From NCBI GenBank assembly GCA_027494115.1, contig JAOSJL010000001.1, positions 1,265,926-1,329,925 of the forward strand: a DNA stretch of 64,000 nt, read 5' to 3'. Positions 8,598 to 20,565 of this stretch are shown here, one piece after another. The notes below the pieces were generated by a model. It searched no databases. It was given only the letters and a program-made list of their open reading frames with translations, and had not been told where the DNA came from. Position 1 is the first letter of the stretch; every line of letters begins with the position of its first letter. Position numbers and translations under genes: made by a program. The stretch comes from Acidimicrobiia bacterium. GTDB taxonomy: Bacteria; Actinomycetota; Acidimicrobiia; IMCC26256; JAOSJL01.

Positions 8598-10189
8598 ATC
8601 AGGACGCCGGGGTTGAGGATGCCGGTGGGATCGAGAGCCGACTTGGCGGCACGCAGCGCGTCACCGAAGAGCTCGGGGCGCTGACGCTCGTACCAGGGCA
8701 TGTGGTCGCGGCCGACCGCGTGATGGTGGGTGATCGTCGCCCCCGAGCGCAGCAGTGCCTCGGAGGCCGCCTGTTTCACGGTCGCCCACTGCTCGATCCG
8801 TGCGCCCGGTCGCCCGGGCGCGACGACGGTGAAGTACGGAGCCGGACCGTCCGGATACACGTGTGTGAAGCGGCAGGTGAGGACGCCACCGCCCGCGCCG
8901 ACCTCGTCGAGGGCTTCTTGAACGGCGGTGCGGACGTCGACTGCCAGATCGGGGAAGGCCGCCCACGTGCACGCCGTCTCGAAGGTCTCGTTGAGCATCC
9001 CGAGAGCAACGAGCGCGTCGCGAAGATAGGGGGCCCGGAAAAACGATCGCTTCCACGCCTCGGCGGCGTCCGGCCCGCCCTCACCCTCGGCGTCAGCTCC
9101 GGCCCGCCCTCGTCGGGCGCACCGCCATGGTCCGCACAGCATTCGAGCGCGCGCTCGAGCGCCAGGTCCACCGGATGATGCGCGGATTCGAAACCGACGA
9201 GAAGAACGGCGGTACTTCCGTCACCGGCGCGCGATTGCTGCTTCTGTCGCGTCGAGCAACCGACAGTTGGTGGGATGGAGCCCACTCTGGGCGAGCGCGC
9301 GCGCAGCCGCCGCCCCTGCCGTGAAGTCGGTGAACCGTACCGACGCGCGTGCACGAAAGCGCGGTCGGTCCATGACACGCATCCACGCTTCGGTGATGAC
9401 ACCGAGGGCTCCTTCCGAACCGATCATCAGCCGGTCGGGGGAGGGGCCGGCACCGCTTCCCGGCACGCGGCGGGTCTCGAAGAGCCCCCGGGGCGTGACG
9501 GCGGTGATGTTCTCGACGAAGTCATCGATGTGGGTGTGCAAGGTGGCGTAGTGGCCACCGCCCCGGGTGGCGATCCACCCGCCGAGTGTCGAGAACTCGA
9601 ACGACTGCGGGTAGTGGCGCAGCGTCAGGTCGTGGGGCCGGAGTTGGTCCTCGAGAGCCGGGCCGTACACGCCCGCCTGGATGCGGGCGGCGCGCGACTC
9701 TCCGTCGACCTCGAGCACCCGGCCGAGACGGCGGAGATCGAGCGACACCGTCCCCGCGTAGGCGTCACCGACGAGCGGTTCCACGCCGCCGACCACCGAA
9801 CTGCCTCCGCCGTAGGGGATCGCCGCTACGGCGGAGTCCGAGCACCAGTCGAGGATCCGGGCGACGTCGTCGGCGTCACGGGGGAGGGCCACGAGATCGG
9901 GCGGATGAGGGAACTCCGCGGCCAGCCCCCGCACGATGTCGCGGAACGACTTGCCATAGGTGTGCGAGGCGCGTTCGAAGCGGTCAGCGGTCATCAGATC
10001 CGCCAGGGCCGCCGGCGCCGAGATCCGCGACTCACGCAGATCGAGGTCTTCCAGGCGCGGGGGCGGGTCGGCCGTGGGGGTCGGGATGCCGAACAGCTCG
10101 CCCACGGTGCCGGCGATCCGTTCCTGTTCGGACGGGTCGAGGGCCGCGTCGGTGGTGCCCCATCCCCAGAAGCTCCGTCGACCCGTCAC
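8594..10189 (-). CDS. FAD-binding oxidase, alkyldihydroxyacetonephosphate synthase-like, two frameshifts
   Basis: A VAO/PCMH-family flavoprotein of about 531 residues. The N-terminus (RRSFWGWGTTDAAL) and the FAD loop (AAIPYGGGSSVVGGVEP) match alkyl-DHAP synthase-like proteins. The C-terminus has their His cluster (ATITHHHAVGRDHMPWY) and DPTGILNPGVL end. Frameshifts near 9226-9234 (GCGCGCC tract) and 9101-9112 split it into three frames, but all conserved blocks are present in order. The human enzyme swaps an acyl for an alkyl chain to form ether lipids; the bacterial homologue's substrate is unproven. It heads the minus-strand cluster with the HAD, phosphatase and crotonase genes. Confidence 0.8.
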
Positions 10190-10297
10190 GGCGTGACCTT
10201 CGCACGCCGGGCGGCCCGGCTGCCAACGCTCGGGTTACGGTTTCCCCGTTCTCCCGGCGGTGATCCGACGGGGCTCGACGAGCGAACGGAGGTGTGT

Positions 10298-11371
10298 GTG
10301 GATCTGGTGACCAACGTCATCCACGGCGAGGGACGGGACCGCATCCTGTTGCTCGCGCATGGTTACGGAGCCGACGAACAAGACCTCGGCGGCGTGATGC
10401 CGTTCCTCGATCCCGACGGCACACTCCTCACCGTCTTGCCCCGCGGGCCGCTGTCGGCACCGCCGGGTTACTCCTGGTACGACGTCGCCGCCGGCCCGGA
10501 GGAGATGACCAAGGGGTTCATCGCCGGGGTCGGCCTGCTCGACGCTGTACTCGACGAGACGGTCCGCGAGCACGGCAAGGCCCGTGAGGAGGCCATTGTC
10601 GGCGGCTTCTCACAGGGAGCGGGCCTCGCGCTGGCTCTCGCGATGTCGGGTGACCGACCGCATCCGAAAGCCGTGCTGGTCATGAGCGGGCTCGTTCCGG
10701 GTGGTCTCGACGCGACTTTCGACTGGGAGGGTGCCCGCGAGATGCCTGTGCTCGTCCAGCACGGAATACACGACCCCATGATCCCGGTGGACCGCAGTCG
10801 TGAGCTCGCGCGGACATTGGCGGCGCACGACGTGCCGGTCGTGTACCGCGAGTATCCGATGCAGCACCAGATCGCACAGGAGAGCATCGCGGACGCGCGC
10901 TCCTGGTTGGACCAGGTAGTCGCCGGGGAGAAGCCGAACGAGCCGATCGACATCTCCGCAGCACCTGCGTCACCCGCGGGAGCGGAGGCGACGGCGTCGC
11001 GTCCGGTGAATGAGGTGAATGAGGTGAATGCGGTGGACGAGGATGCGCTCGTTCCCGCCGTCACGACGGCCGCGTTCGAGGACTACGTGCTGCGCTCGGA
11101 GCTCCCGGTGATCGTCGACTTCTGGGCACCCTGGTGCCAGCCCTGCAGGCAGGTCTCGCCGATCGTCGAGCAGATCGCCTCGATGCGCGAGGGTTCCTAC
11201 CGGGTCGTGAAGGTCAACATCGACGAGGAGCCGGCGCTGGCGCAGCGCTTCGAGGTACAGAGCATCCCGATGATCGGTCTCTTTCGTGACGGCCAGCTCG
11301 AACGCTCGGTGCTGGGGGCGAAGCCGCGTCCCCAGATCGAAGCCGAACTGGGGATGCTCGTCATCCCTTAG
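10298..11371 (+). CDS. Phospholipase/carboxylesterase-thioredoxin fusion protein
   Basis: A 357-residue two-domain protein. Residues 1-210 are an alpha/beta hydrolase of the carboxylesterase/phospholipase family: nucleophile in VGGFSQGAGLALA, Asp in VLVQHGIHDPMIPV and His in EYPMQHQIAQE. After a linker containing V-N-E repeats (from 11006), residues about 250-355 are a thioredoxin with active site WAPWCQPCRQ and cis-Pro segment SIPMIGLF. The active site reads Cys-Gln-Pro-Cys where thioredoxins usually have Cys-Gly-Pro-Cys. GTG 10298 follows GGAGG at 10288-10292. The fusion is in frame with no internal stop. Confidence 0.8.
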   Translation: MDLVTNVIHGEGRDRILLLAHGYGADEQDLGGVMPFLDPDGTLLTVLPRGPLSAPPGYSWYDVAAGPEEMTKGFIAGVGLLDAVLDETVREHGKAREEAIVGGFSQGAGLALALAMSGDRPHPKAVLVMSGLVPGGLDATFDWEGAREMPVLVQHGIHDPMIPVDRSRELARTLAAHDVPVVYREYPMQHQIAQESIADARSWLDQVVAGEKPNEPIDISAAPASPAGAEATASRPVNEVNEVNAVDEDALVPAVTTAAFEDYVLRSELPVIVDFWAPWCQPCRQVSPIVEQIASMREGSYRVVKVNIDEEPALAQRFEVQSIPMIGLFRDGQLERSVLGAKPRPQIEAELGMLVIP

Positions 11372-11930
11372 CTCGTTCCCTGTTGCCTCGTCCCGGGTCG
11401 CGACGGTTGACGATCGTCACAACCACACCCCCGATGAGAAGCATGCCACCGAGCCCGGCGAGGAGGAGCAGCCACATCGAGTTCGAGTCGTCGGAGATGT
11501 CGAGACTGTCCCCTGACGCGAGCACCCGGAAGGGTGCGGTGTCGTAGATCTCGTCACCCTCACAGGTCGCCACCATGCCGTAGTCCCCCGCGAGCGTCTC
11601 GGGCGGGATCGTCAGTGTCGTTTCCCAGGCCCCGGTGCCATCTGCCGTTGCCTCTCCGGAGGCGAGCGTCGATCCCAGATCGGTGAAGTCGACCTTCACC
11701 ACACGGGTGCCGACGCCGCAGTCCTCCCCGGAGGCCACCACCTCGCTTCCCGCCGGCGCCTCGTCCGGTGTGAGGGTGAACGGAAGGCGTTCAGCGCCGA
11801 CCTCGGCGGTTCCGCTCCCCGGATCGCCGGTGGGTTCTCCCGCTCCTGCCGAGCCAACACCGGCCCCGATGGTCAGAGACGACACGGCGGTGAGGATCGC
11901 GACAACACGCAGAGCAGGTGAACATGGCAC
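11361..11930 (-). CDS. Secreted or membrane-anchored hypothetical protein
   Basis: A 189-residue protein with a signal peptide ([20 protein letters not shown]), an extracellular beta-rich segment with Gly/Thr/Asp-rich strands and two Cys (EDCGVG and VATCEGD), and a C-terminal transmembrane helix ([20 protein letters not shown]) with a basic tail. It resembles Ig-like domain surface proteins, but no family is assigned. Its 3' end overlaps the convergent esterase-thioredoxin gene by 11 bp. Confidence 0.6.
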   Translation of the reverse strand: MPCSPALRVVAILTAVSSLTIGAGVGSAGAGEPTGDPGSGTAEVGAERLPFTLTPDEAPAGSEVVASGEDCGVGTRVVKVDFTDLGSTLASGEATADGTGAWETTLTIPPETLAGDYGMVATCEGDEIYDTAPFRVLASGDSLDISDDSNSMWLLLLAGLGGMLLIGGVVVTIVNRRDPGRGNRERAKG

Positions 11931-12032
11931 GCTCGCAGCCTAGGGAGTGGGTCGGAGCCATCGGTGGCACTCCGGTCCGATCCGCGGCCGGGCGGAGCGG
12001 TAGACAGAGCGCACCCGGACAGGAGAACCGAC

Positions 12033-13433
<1,401 letters not shown>

Positions 13434-13446
13434 GCGTCGTGGGGTT

Positions 13447-16316
13447 CTAGATGTCGTCCAGAAGCTCGGTCAGCTCGACGACGCGGGCTACGGGTTCCGG
13501 ATGTTCCTCGGCTCCGATCCACCGCACGCACATCGTTCCGTGTCGATGCCCGCAGGTGTCGAGCCAGTTCGGGACGCCGGGATCCGACGTGGCAACGACG
13601 ACGCGCACCGACCCGTCCGGCTGATAGTGGCGGTCCCCTGGTTGAGATGGACGGGGAAGTAGCGGTAGTCGAGGCTCTCGAGCCAGTAGTTGGCGAGCTG
13701 GACGTTCCAGAAGTCGCACTCGGGTGGTTCGAGGTCGATGACGAGTGCTTCGTCGTCCGCGAGCTCGAACCAGCCGTGGTAGTAGGCGATGTTCGGGTCG
13801 CCACCCGCAGCGAGCGCCTTTTCGGGCGGGAAGCGGGGAAGCGTGTTGGGGGACGTGCGAAAGTCCTCTGTCCAGGCGGCGAACATCTGCGACGCGGCCT
13901 GCACGAACGTCGTGGCCTCCCGCAGAGCCTTGTCGATCCGTTCAGGTGTGGGCGGCCGCGGGGAGCTCGGGCCGTCGATGCGCTCGATCGTCACCTGCGC
14001 CAGTATCTCGTTCTCGTGGTCGACACGGGTTTGACGAACTTGGATCATGCGGGTTTCCGGCGACATGCGCAGCCAGTTCACCGCGTCGGGAGGCCTCTCC
14101 ACCGAGGCGATGATCTCGAATCTCCCGTCAGCGTCGACCTCGATGTCCTTTGCCTCGAGATATCCGGTCGTGTCCAGTGATCCCGTCTTGCCGTACCCGC
14201 CTGCCTGTGTGCCGAATCCCAGGTAGTGCACGGTGCCCCGCACACCGGTCATGCGATAGGTGAACTCACCCTTGACAGGCGCGGCGAGATACACGTTGTC
14301 GGGGTTGTCCATACCCATCTTGATCGTCTCGTCGACAGCGCGTGTGAAGGCGGGAGCCTCGGGGTCGGGTACCTCGAGGAAGAAGTTGAGAGATGCACGC
14401 GTCAGCCGCGTGAGATAGCGCCAGCCTTCGGCGCGATCCTGCGGATCCATGGGTACGGAGTCCGCCAGCACGACTGAACCGGCCTCCTCGAGCGCGGCGC
14501 AGAAGTCGGCCCAGATGCGACCGTCGAGGACGCGGGCGGCACTGTCACCGTCATCGGGCACCGTGGTGTTCACGTCGTCATTCTCCCCCGTCGCGTGTGC
14601 GTCGTCGAAGCGATGGTCGACTCCGAGGTTGAGCGGCACGTCGCCCAGGTTCTCGAGAAACCAGTCGAGGGGTCGGGCCCGCCACCACGGGACGTCTCGG
14701 CACCCGAGATCCTCGGCCACCTCGACGGCCGCGAGGTAGCCCGAAGCGAGGTGAGTCGCGCCGTAGGGGTGGATCGAGTTGGACAGGTAGAGCCCGGGCA
14801 GGAAACTGCGCGACACGCCTCCTTCGACGATGCCGGGAAGAGGCCGGTTCTCTGCGAACTGCTCGGGGATCGCGCTTCCGCCGATCATGTTGCCCCGGAT
14901 GGCGGAGGGGTTGTTCATCTCCTGATTCCGTGGGGTCATCACATGCCGTTCGGCGATCAGGTCTCGAAAACCCGGGGCGTACTCCTCGAAGCGTTCCGTG
15001 ACGGCCTCGGCCAGGGGCTCGGCGAGCTTCGGCCAGGCGTCCCACCCGTCGAGCCTCGACCCGCGCCAGCGTCTCGGGCATGGGGGAACGCTCATCCACA
15101 GGTACGCCGTGTGGCATCCGGGCGGAGCCTGGGCGGGATCGGCTCGAGTCGGAATGAACCAACCGCCCATGACGTCGTCCGGAATGACGCCGGAGCCGAG
15201 ATCGGCGAAGGCACCGCGCATCTCGGCGAGGGTTTCACCACCGAAGTAGCCCACCCAGGCGCGCTGGATCCCGGGGTCGTGGGCGGAGGAGGCGAACTCC
15301 AGATCACCTTCGAGGGCGTACATGACGGCGAGGAGCTGCGGGTCGTCGTAGTTGAAGCGCTTGACGATCCGTGACCGGTCGACGCCGATCACGTCTTCGC
15401 CGACGAGTTGCAGGAAGGTGGGGGCGAGCGTCAGGTTCGACACCACGACGCCGGCGGTGATCTCCTCCCCGGGCAACACCGCGTCGGGGCCGAGGCGTAT
15501 CCCGTAGGCCTTCTCGTCGCGGACGAGGATGCGTTCGACGGGGCACGTACCCCAGATCTCCCCGCCGTTCGCGACCACGCACCTGGCCAGGGCGTGCGTG
15601 AGCGCGTGCGATCCGCCTCGTGCCGTGTGCACGGCCATGGGTTGGAGTCCCGCGAGGCTGAGGGCGAGGGCACCGAGGCGCAGGCGGGTGGGCCACTGGC
15701 CCGTGAACTCGCCGAGTGCGGCGGGGGTGGTGCGGACCTCTTCGGAGTCGAAGAGGAGTTCGAGCAGCTCGATGCCCGTCATGCGGAGTACGTCGTCGCC
15801 GGAGAGGGAAAGCCCGAGGCGGGAGAGCAGGACGTCGTCGAAGGAGGCGAGTCGGTCGAGAACGGCCGCCGTCGGCGGCCCGTACAGGAGCCGGCGGCTC
15901 AGGTCCAGGGTCTCTTCGAGCTGCTCGGCGAAGTAGGAAGCGATCGTCGCCTGCACAGCGGCATCCTGCTCGGACGCCGCTTTCAGGCTCGCGTCCGTGA
16001 TCGCAGGGTCGAGCGCCTGAACGACGTTCGTCCCCCCGGAGAACGTCTTGGCGAAGAGAACGTCGGTGCCGCGCAGCTCGAGACCGAATCCCCCGAGGTC
16101 GAGGTCGCTCATGGCCGGGCTCATGGCGGGGACGAGCCACTGGGCATGCGTGTTGTGCAGAAATCCCGGAAGTCCCAGCTCGACCGTGTCGCAGTGCGCC
16201 CCGCACTGCCCCCGCGCCTCGAAGACCCCGACGGACAGACCGGCCTTGGCGAGGTATGCCGCCGTTGTCAGCCCGTTGATGCCACCCCCGACGACAACGG
16301 CGTCGAAGTCGCGCAT
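13447..16316 (-). CDS. Phytoene-desaturase-like FAD oxidoreductase fused to a DUF1214-like domain, one frameshift
   Basis: A protein of about 956 residues. Residues 1-560 are a CrtI/PYROXD2-type flavoprotein: dinucleotide motif VVGGGINGLTTAAYLAKAGL, then FEARGQCGAHCDTVE, and a C-terminal FAD block LPGLYLSNSIHPYGATHLAS. The rest is a DUF1214-like beta domain containing GWFELADDEALVIDLEPPE and FWNVQLANYWLESLDYR. A missing base in the C4 run 13635-13638 throws the last 60 codons out of frame; restored, they read on to DPGVPNWLDTCGHRHGTMCV and stop at 13447. AGGAGGAG precedes the ATG. It is last in a three-gene oxidoreductase array and a close paralogue of the protein at 30043, which lacks the DUF1214 part. 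The substrate is unknown. Confidence 0.8.
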
Positions 16317-16378
16317 GCACTCCTCCTCATGTCGGGTGGAGACTGTCTACATGACGGTGCGCGCCGACACCTGCGTCT

Positions 16379-18049
16379 TCACGACCCGTTGGACAGGTAG
16401 GTCCGGGTGTATCTGTCCATCTCGGGTGTCGGCTTCCACCACCTCGTGGCACCGACGTCGTCGGCCACCTTGTTGGCGGCGAGATAGCCCGGGCCGCCGA
16501 TGACGAGACCACCCGGGTAGGTGGACGCGCCGCACACGTAGAGCCCGTCGATGGGCGTATCGGTGCCCGAGCATTCCTGGTTCGGGCGGAAGCAGCCCAG
16601 CTGCAACGGGTTGTAGTCGCCGTGTTTGATCGAGCCGCGCCGCATGTTCGGTAGCCGGATCTCGATGTCCTCGGGAGTCTCCTGAGCCGTCATGATGAGG
16701 TTCTCGGACGTCATGTTCGGAGCGGCCTTCCGCCACTTCGCAAGAACCGCTTCCTCGAGCTCCGGGCCGCGCGTCTCCCATCCCCCCTGGATGTCGTAGG
16801 GAGCATGCGTCTGGAAGAAGGAGACGTGTTTGCCGGGATCCCTGCTCAGGTGCGGATCGAAGTGTGTCTGGCAGGTGCTGTGGCCGCCGAAGGTCTCGAG
16901 GTCGATCCTGCCCGCGGCGACGCTCTCCCAGTGGGCGAGGATCTGCTCGGTGCTCTCGAAGCCGACGATGGTCATGAAGGCCTGATCGACCGAGGTGTCG
17001 CGGCACGCGTAGCGGGGTGGTTCCTCCGTGGCCACGTGGAGAGTGCTGTAGCTCCACTTGTCGTGCTCCCAGCCCGAGACGTCGTCTTTCAGATGGCCCG
17101 GCAGGTTCTCCGCACCGACGAGATCGAGGAAGGTCGTCTGGGGGTCGAGGCTCGAGACGACGACGGGGCTGTGGAGGGTGCGTCCTTCCCACAGCTCGAC
17201 GCCCGAGACAGCGCCGTCGTGCATGGTGATCTTGTTGACCTGGGAGGAGTCCAGGATGCATCCGCCCGCCTGGACGATCTCGCGCGCCAGGGCCCCGGCC
17301 AGCTTGTGCGACCCGCCCTGGCAGTAGGACTTGTTCATGCCGCGGTCGAGGAGCAGCGGGACGAAGAACCCCACGCCGCTCTCTCGGGGGTCGAGGCCCC
17401 ACATGCACGTGGTGTAGAGCATCAGCGCGCGCACGCGGTCGTCCTCGAACGTGTCGGTGATGATGTCGAGCGGGCTCCGTTCGCTGAGCTCGAGCAACTC
17501 GGTGCCCGACTCGGTGCGCTGCATCACCTCGGAGAGATCCAAGGGAGCCATCGGCGGAATGTAGGTGGCGGGCGCGACGACTTCCCGCGCGATCTTGCGC
17601 CAGTTCCGCATCACCCGACCGAACGTCACGGCGTCCTTCGTCGAGAACTTGTGAATCGAGTCGACCGTGTCCTCGAGCATGCGCGTCAGGAGCAGCGACG
17701 TGCCGTCGTCGAACACCATGGACGTCTGCAGATTGGGCTTGATCCAGACCAACCCGTGGCGGCTCAGATCGAAGTCGCGGAGCACGGGCATGAAGTCGAC
17801 CATCATGTGGTACACGGCATGGATGTTGGAGTAGTAGCCGGGGAAGAGGATCTCCTCGGTGGCGAGCCCGCCTCCGATCTCGTAGCGGCGCTCCACGAGC
17901 GCGACCTTGAGGCCGGCCTTCGCGAGATACGCGGCCGTGATCAGGCCGTTGGGTCCGGCGCCGATCACGACGACGTCCCACTCGCTCTCCGCGGGGAACT
18001 CGGAGAAGAAGCTCTGGGGATGGGGCTGTCCGACCAGTTCTCTTGCCAT
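16379..18049 (-). CDS. Phytoene-desaturase/PYROXD2-like FAD oxidoreductase
   Basis: A 556-residue flavoprotein. The dinucleotide motif is WDVVVIGAGPNGLITAAYLA, followed by ERRYEIGGGLATEE. The C-terminal block is MRRGSIKHGDYNPLQLG, then CGASTYPGGLVIGGPGYLAA. These segments are almost identical to those of the protein at 26796 and related to that at 31794, so the three form one subfamily. The ATG at 18049 was chosen because AAAGGAAG precedes it and the upstream extension has no conserved sequence. It is the middle gene of the minus-strand array. FAD-dependent desaturation, saturation or oxidation of a hydrophobic substrate is the family role; the actual substrate is unknown. Confidence 0.85.
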   Translation of the reverse strand: MARELVGQPHPQSFFSEFPAESEWDVVVIGAGPNGLITAAYLAKAGLKVALVERRYEIGGGLATEEILFPGYYSNIHAVYHMMVDFMPVLRDFDLSRHGLVWIKPNLQTSMVFDDGTSLLLTRMLEDTVDSIHKFSTKDAVTFGRVMRNWRKIAREVVAPATYIPPMAPLDLSEVMQRTESGTELLELSERSPLDIITDTFEDDRVRALMLYTTCMWGLDPRESGVGFFVPLLLDRGMNKSYCQGGSHKLAGALAREIVQAGGCILDSSQVNKITMHDGAVSGVELWEGRTLHSPVVVSSLDPQTTFLDLVGAENLPGHLKDDVSGWEHDKWSYSTLHVATEEPPRYACRDTSVDQAFMTIVGFESTEQILAHWESVAAGRIDLETFGGHSTCQTHFDPHLSRDPGKHVSFFQTHAPYDIQGGWETRGPELEEAVLAKWRKAAPNMTSENLIMTAQETPEDIEIRLPNMRRGSIKHGDYNPLQLGCFRPNQECSGTDTPIDGLYVCGASTYPGGLVIGGPGYLAANKVADDVGATRWWKPTPEMDRYTRTYLSNGS

Positions 18050-18055
18050 GGGGAT

Positions 18056-18079
18056 GCTGCTTCCTTTGCTGCTTCCTTT
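18056..18079. repeat. 12-bp tandem duplication upstream of an oxidoreductase start
   Basis: GCTGCTTCCTTT occurs twice in tandem (18056-18067 and 18068-18079). On the minus strand it places two AAAGGAAGC blocks in front of the ATG at 18049, so the ribosome binding site itself is duplicated. Confidence 0.7.
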
Positions 18080-18108
18080 GCGGATTCCTGTGCCGATTCC
18101 CCCGCCGA

Positions 18109-19824
18109 TCAAGCGGCGTTGGCCGGCCGCTTCCCTTCCTCGGGGATGTACCACGGCGACGCGTACCACCAGTCACCTGGGTCGGCGACTTCGTCTTCGA
18201 TCAGGATGTGCATCAGGTTGTAGCCCACGGCCATCAGGCACAGGCCGCCGGGATGCGCGGCCGACTGGTGGGCGAGGTACAGGCCGTCGATACCCGGAAC
18301 GCGATACCGGGCGAGCTCGGGCAGCGGGCGTTCGTTCCACCACTGGTCCCGGTCGCAGCGGATCCCGTACCACGAGCCGCCGAGCATCCCGGTGTTGCGC
18401 ATCTCCTGCTCGAGGGGCGAGTCGCTGATGATGCGGATCAGGTTGTCGTCATCGAGGTTCTCGACGATGCAGGCGAGACTCGCCCGCATGAACTCGTCCC
18501 ACTTCTTCTTCTCGTCGGCCTTGTCCATCGCGGTCATGCCGTCGACGTTGTACTGCGGCGTCGGAACCATCATCCACAACGGGCCGTTGATGTGGCGATC
18601 GGGACGAGTGCACTGGGGATTGGTCGGGTCGTAGAGCGAGCTCGCGACCATGCCCCACATCGCCTCGTCGGGAGCCAGGGTCAGATTCTCCTGGCGTCCC
18701 AACACGTTCTCCACGTTCTTGAAGTAGATCTCGCGTGATTCCATGTTGAAGAAGGCACCCGTGAAGGCGTCCTTGGGCGGAGGCAGTCGGTACTTGTCCC
18801 GGTACCGGAATTCGTCCCGGGTGAGGTAGTGACTCATGTAGAGGCTGCCTCCCTTGAGACTGAGGTCCTTGATCCTCTGCAGGAAACCCGCATCGAGATG
18901 CCGCGGTCCGATCATGTCGAGGAACGTGGGCTTGATGTGCGCCGCACTGATCACGGCCTTGCGTGCCCAGATCGTCTTGGCGGCCCAGGTGGCGTCGTCT
19001 CTGAGGCGCACGCCGGCGGCCCGTCCGTTGCTGATGATGATCTCCTCGACGGGACAACACGTCCGGAACACGGCTCCGTGTGCAATCGCCGCGCGAATGA
19101 GCGCGTGGAAGTACCCGTGCATGTTTCCGCGTGCCGCGACGGGCTTTGCGACGGCCGGTGGCATCACGGTGGCGGCACTGCACAGTGCCGGGATGGCGAC
19201 GCCTTCCATGTGCCCGTGGGCACCCGAGCTGAGGGCGATGTACGCCTGGCTCACCTTGAACGGTTCGGTCTCGAGGTACTCGTCCATGAGGTCGAACATC
19301 GTCATCTCGAGCAGCTCCCGCGTCCACACGTCGGGCTGGTGCTGCTTGTAGACCTGCATGAACGGAATGTTGTTCTCGTTGAGCTCCACGTCGGGCGGAT
19401 GAGGCGGGCACCAGAACGTGGCTCGCATCAGGTCCCGGAAAGCATCTTCGCCGGCGAGCATGCAGGCGATCTTGGCCCAGCCCATCTTGTCCTGGTCCGT
19501 CACCCGGGAGAGCCCGTCGCGAGTGAAGATGTACCTGTCGGTGTCCAACTCCACGGTGGCGTTCGGATCCCAGTCCATACGGAAGCCGTACTTCCACAGC
19601 TCGAGCTGCTCCCAGCCCGGAGCCGAACCCCCGTAGTTCGCGATCGCGTGGGGTTGGATGCGTACACCGGCGAGCGGCTCGACGGTTTCCTGCGCCCCGC
19701 CGGACTCCGGGCGCTCCTCCAGCACGCAGACGCTCAGCCCGCACTTGGCCAGGTACGCGGCTGTCGTGGTGCCGTTGTGGCCGGCGCCGATGATCACGAC
19801 GTCGTAGGTCTCTTCTGTGGCCAT
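18109..19824 (-). CDS. Phytoene-desaturase-like FAD oxidoreductase
   Basis: A 571-residue flavoprotein beginning with the motif VVIIGAGHNGTTTAAYLAKC. The C-terminal block GLYLAHQSAAHPGGLCLMAV, followed by YNLMHILIEDE and WWYASPWY, is matched by the protein at 24889 (SYPGGLCLNAVPYNLMHTLK, WWYPSPWH), so the two are paralogues. AGAGGGGG lies just upstream of the ATG at 19824. It is the promoter-proximal gene of the minus-strand array, next to the MarR gene on the same strand. Substrate unknown. Confidence 0.85.
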   Translation of the reverse strand: MATEETYDVVIIGAGHNGTTTAAYLAKCGLSVCVLEERPESGGAQETVEPLAGVRIQPHAIANYGGSAPGWEQLELWKYGFRMDWDPNATVELDTDRYIFTRDGLSRVTDQDKMGWAKIACMLAGEDAFRDLMRATFWCPPHPPDVELNENNIPFMQVYKQHQPDVWTRELLEMTMFDLMDEYLETEPFKVSQAYIALSSGAHGHMEGVAIPALCSAATVMPPAVAKPVAARGNMHGYFHALIRAAIAHGAVFRTCCPVEEIIISNGRAAGVRLRDDATWAAKTIWARKAVISAAHIKPTFLDMIGPRHLDAGFLQRIKDLSLKGGSLYMSHYLTRDEFRYRDKYRLPPPKDAFTGAFFNMESREIYFKNVENVLGRQENLTLAPDEAMWGMVASSLYDPTNPQCTRPDRHINGPLWMMVPTPQYNVDGMTAMDKADEKKKWDEFMRASLACIVENLDDDNLIRIISDSPLEQEMRNTGMLGGSWYGIRCDRDQWWNERPLPELARYRVPGIDGLYLAHQSAAHPGGLCLMAVGYNLMHILIEDEVADPGDWWYASPWYIPEEGKRPANAA

Positions 19825-19926
19825 CGTTCCCCCTCTCGCCCACGAGCAGGGCGGGTGCGGGGACAATAAGCCCTCGAAAGCTTTCTGGCAAGCAATCGTC
19901 GGTACCGTGATGCACGCGAGACGTCG

Positions 19927-20437
19927 TCAGCGGTGGAAGTTGTCCTCGATGATCGTGAGCAGGTCCTGCACCGCGTCGTTGATCGTCTCGAGGTCGGTGC
20001 GCGAAGCCGACCGAAGCAGTTCGTGGGTTCGGGCCACGAACGTCTCGAACGCCTCCTCTTCGGCCTGCTTGCCTGCCGCGGTGAGTCGGACGAGTTTGCT
20101 GCGCTTGTCGGCGGGATCGGGTGTGCGCCCGACGAGCCCCAGTGCCTCGAGACGCTTCAGCATCTTGGTCATGCCACCCGATGACCGCTCGAGGGGAGGT
20201 GTAGAGCTCGTTGGGAGCGAGCTCGTAGGGCGGCCCGACGCGGCGTAGCGCCGCGAGAACTGCGTAGTCGCTGGGCATCAGATCGAACGGCTGGAGAGTG
20301 TGCTGTTCGAATGCCTCGATCAACACGTTCAACCGGGCGAGGCGTGCGATCAGGAGCAGGCCCGACGTATCCGCAGCGTCGGGGTATTCCCGCGCCCACG
20401 CTTCGGAGAAGTCGTCGACCCAGCGCGTCTCTTTCAT
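19927..20437 (-). CDS. MarR family transcriptional regulator, one frameshift
   Basis: A winged-helix regulator of about 170 residues. The N-terminal part (SGLLLIARLARLNVLIEAFE, then LMPSDYAVLAALRR) and the C-terminal part (MTKMLKRLEALGLVGRTPD, then DKRSKLVRLTAAGKQAE) are in different frames. Removing one base in the G4 run 20193-20196 restores SLERSSGGMTKMLKRLE, the recognition-helix region. AGGAAGAGG precedes the ATG at 20437. It is divergent from the SDR gene at 20566, with a 20-bp palindrome between them, and upstream of the minus oxidoreductase array, so it is a candidate local regulator. Confidence 0.8.
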
Positions 20438-20524
20438 GGTCCTCTTCCTAGCTGACTCTCGGAATCGACGCTCTCATCCTCGATGTTGGCATCGTCCCGG
20501 CCGCCCGCCTACGATGTCGCCGAA

Positions 20525-20544
20525 AATTGGAACGCGTTCCAATT
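20525..20544. promoter_or_regulatory. 20-bp perfect palindromic operator (KstR-like consensus)
   Basis: AATTGGAACGCGTTCCAATT is a perfect 20-bp palindrome located 21 bp before the GTG of the SDR gene and between that gene and the MarR gene. The inner 14 bp (20528-20541) fit the published KstR consensus TNNAACNNGTTNNA exactly. The same AACGCGTT core recurs at 24211-24248. Binding by the MarR protein, by the TetR protein at 23290, or by a regulator outside the window are all possible. Confidence 0.75.
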
Positions 20545-20565
20545 CTGAGTAGAACGGAGGCGACA

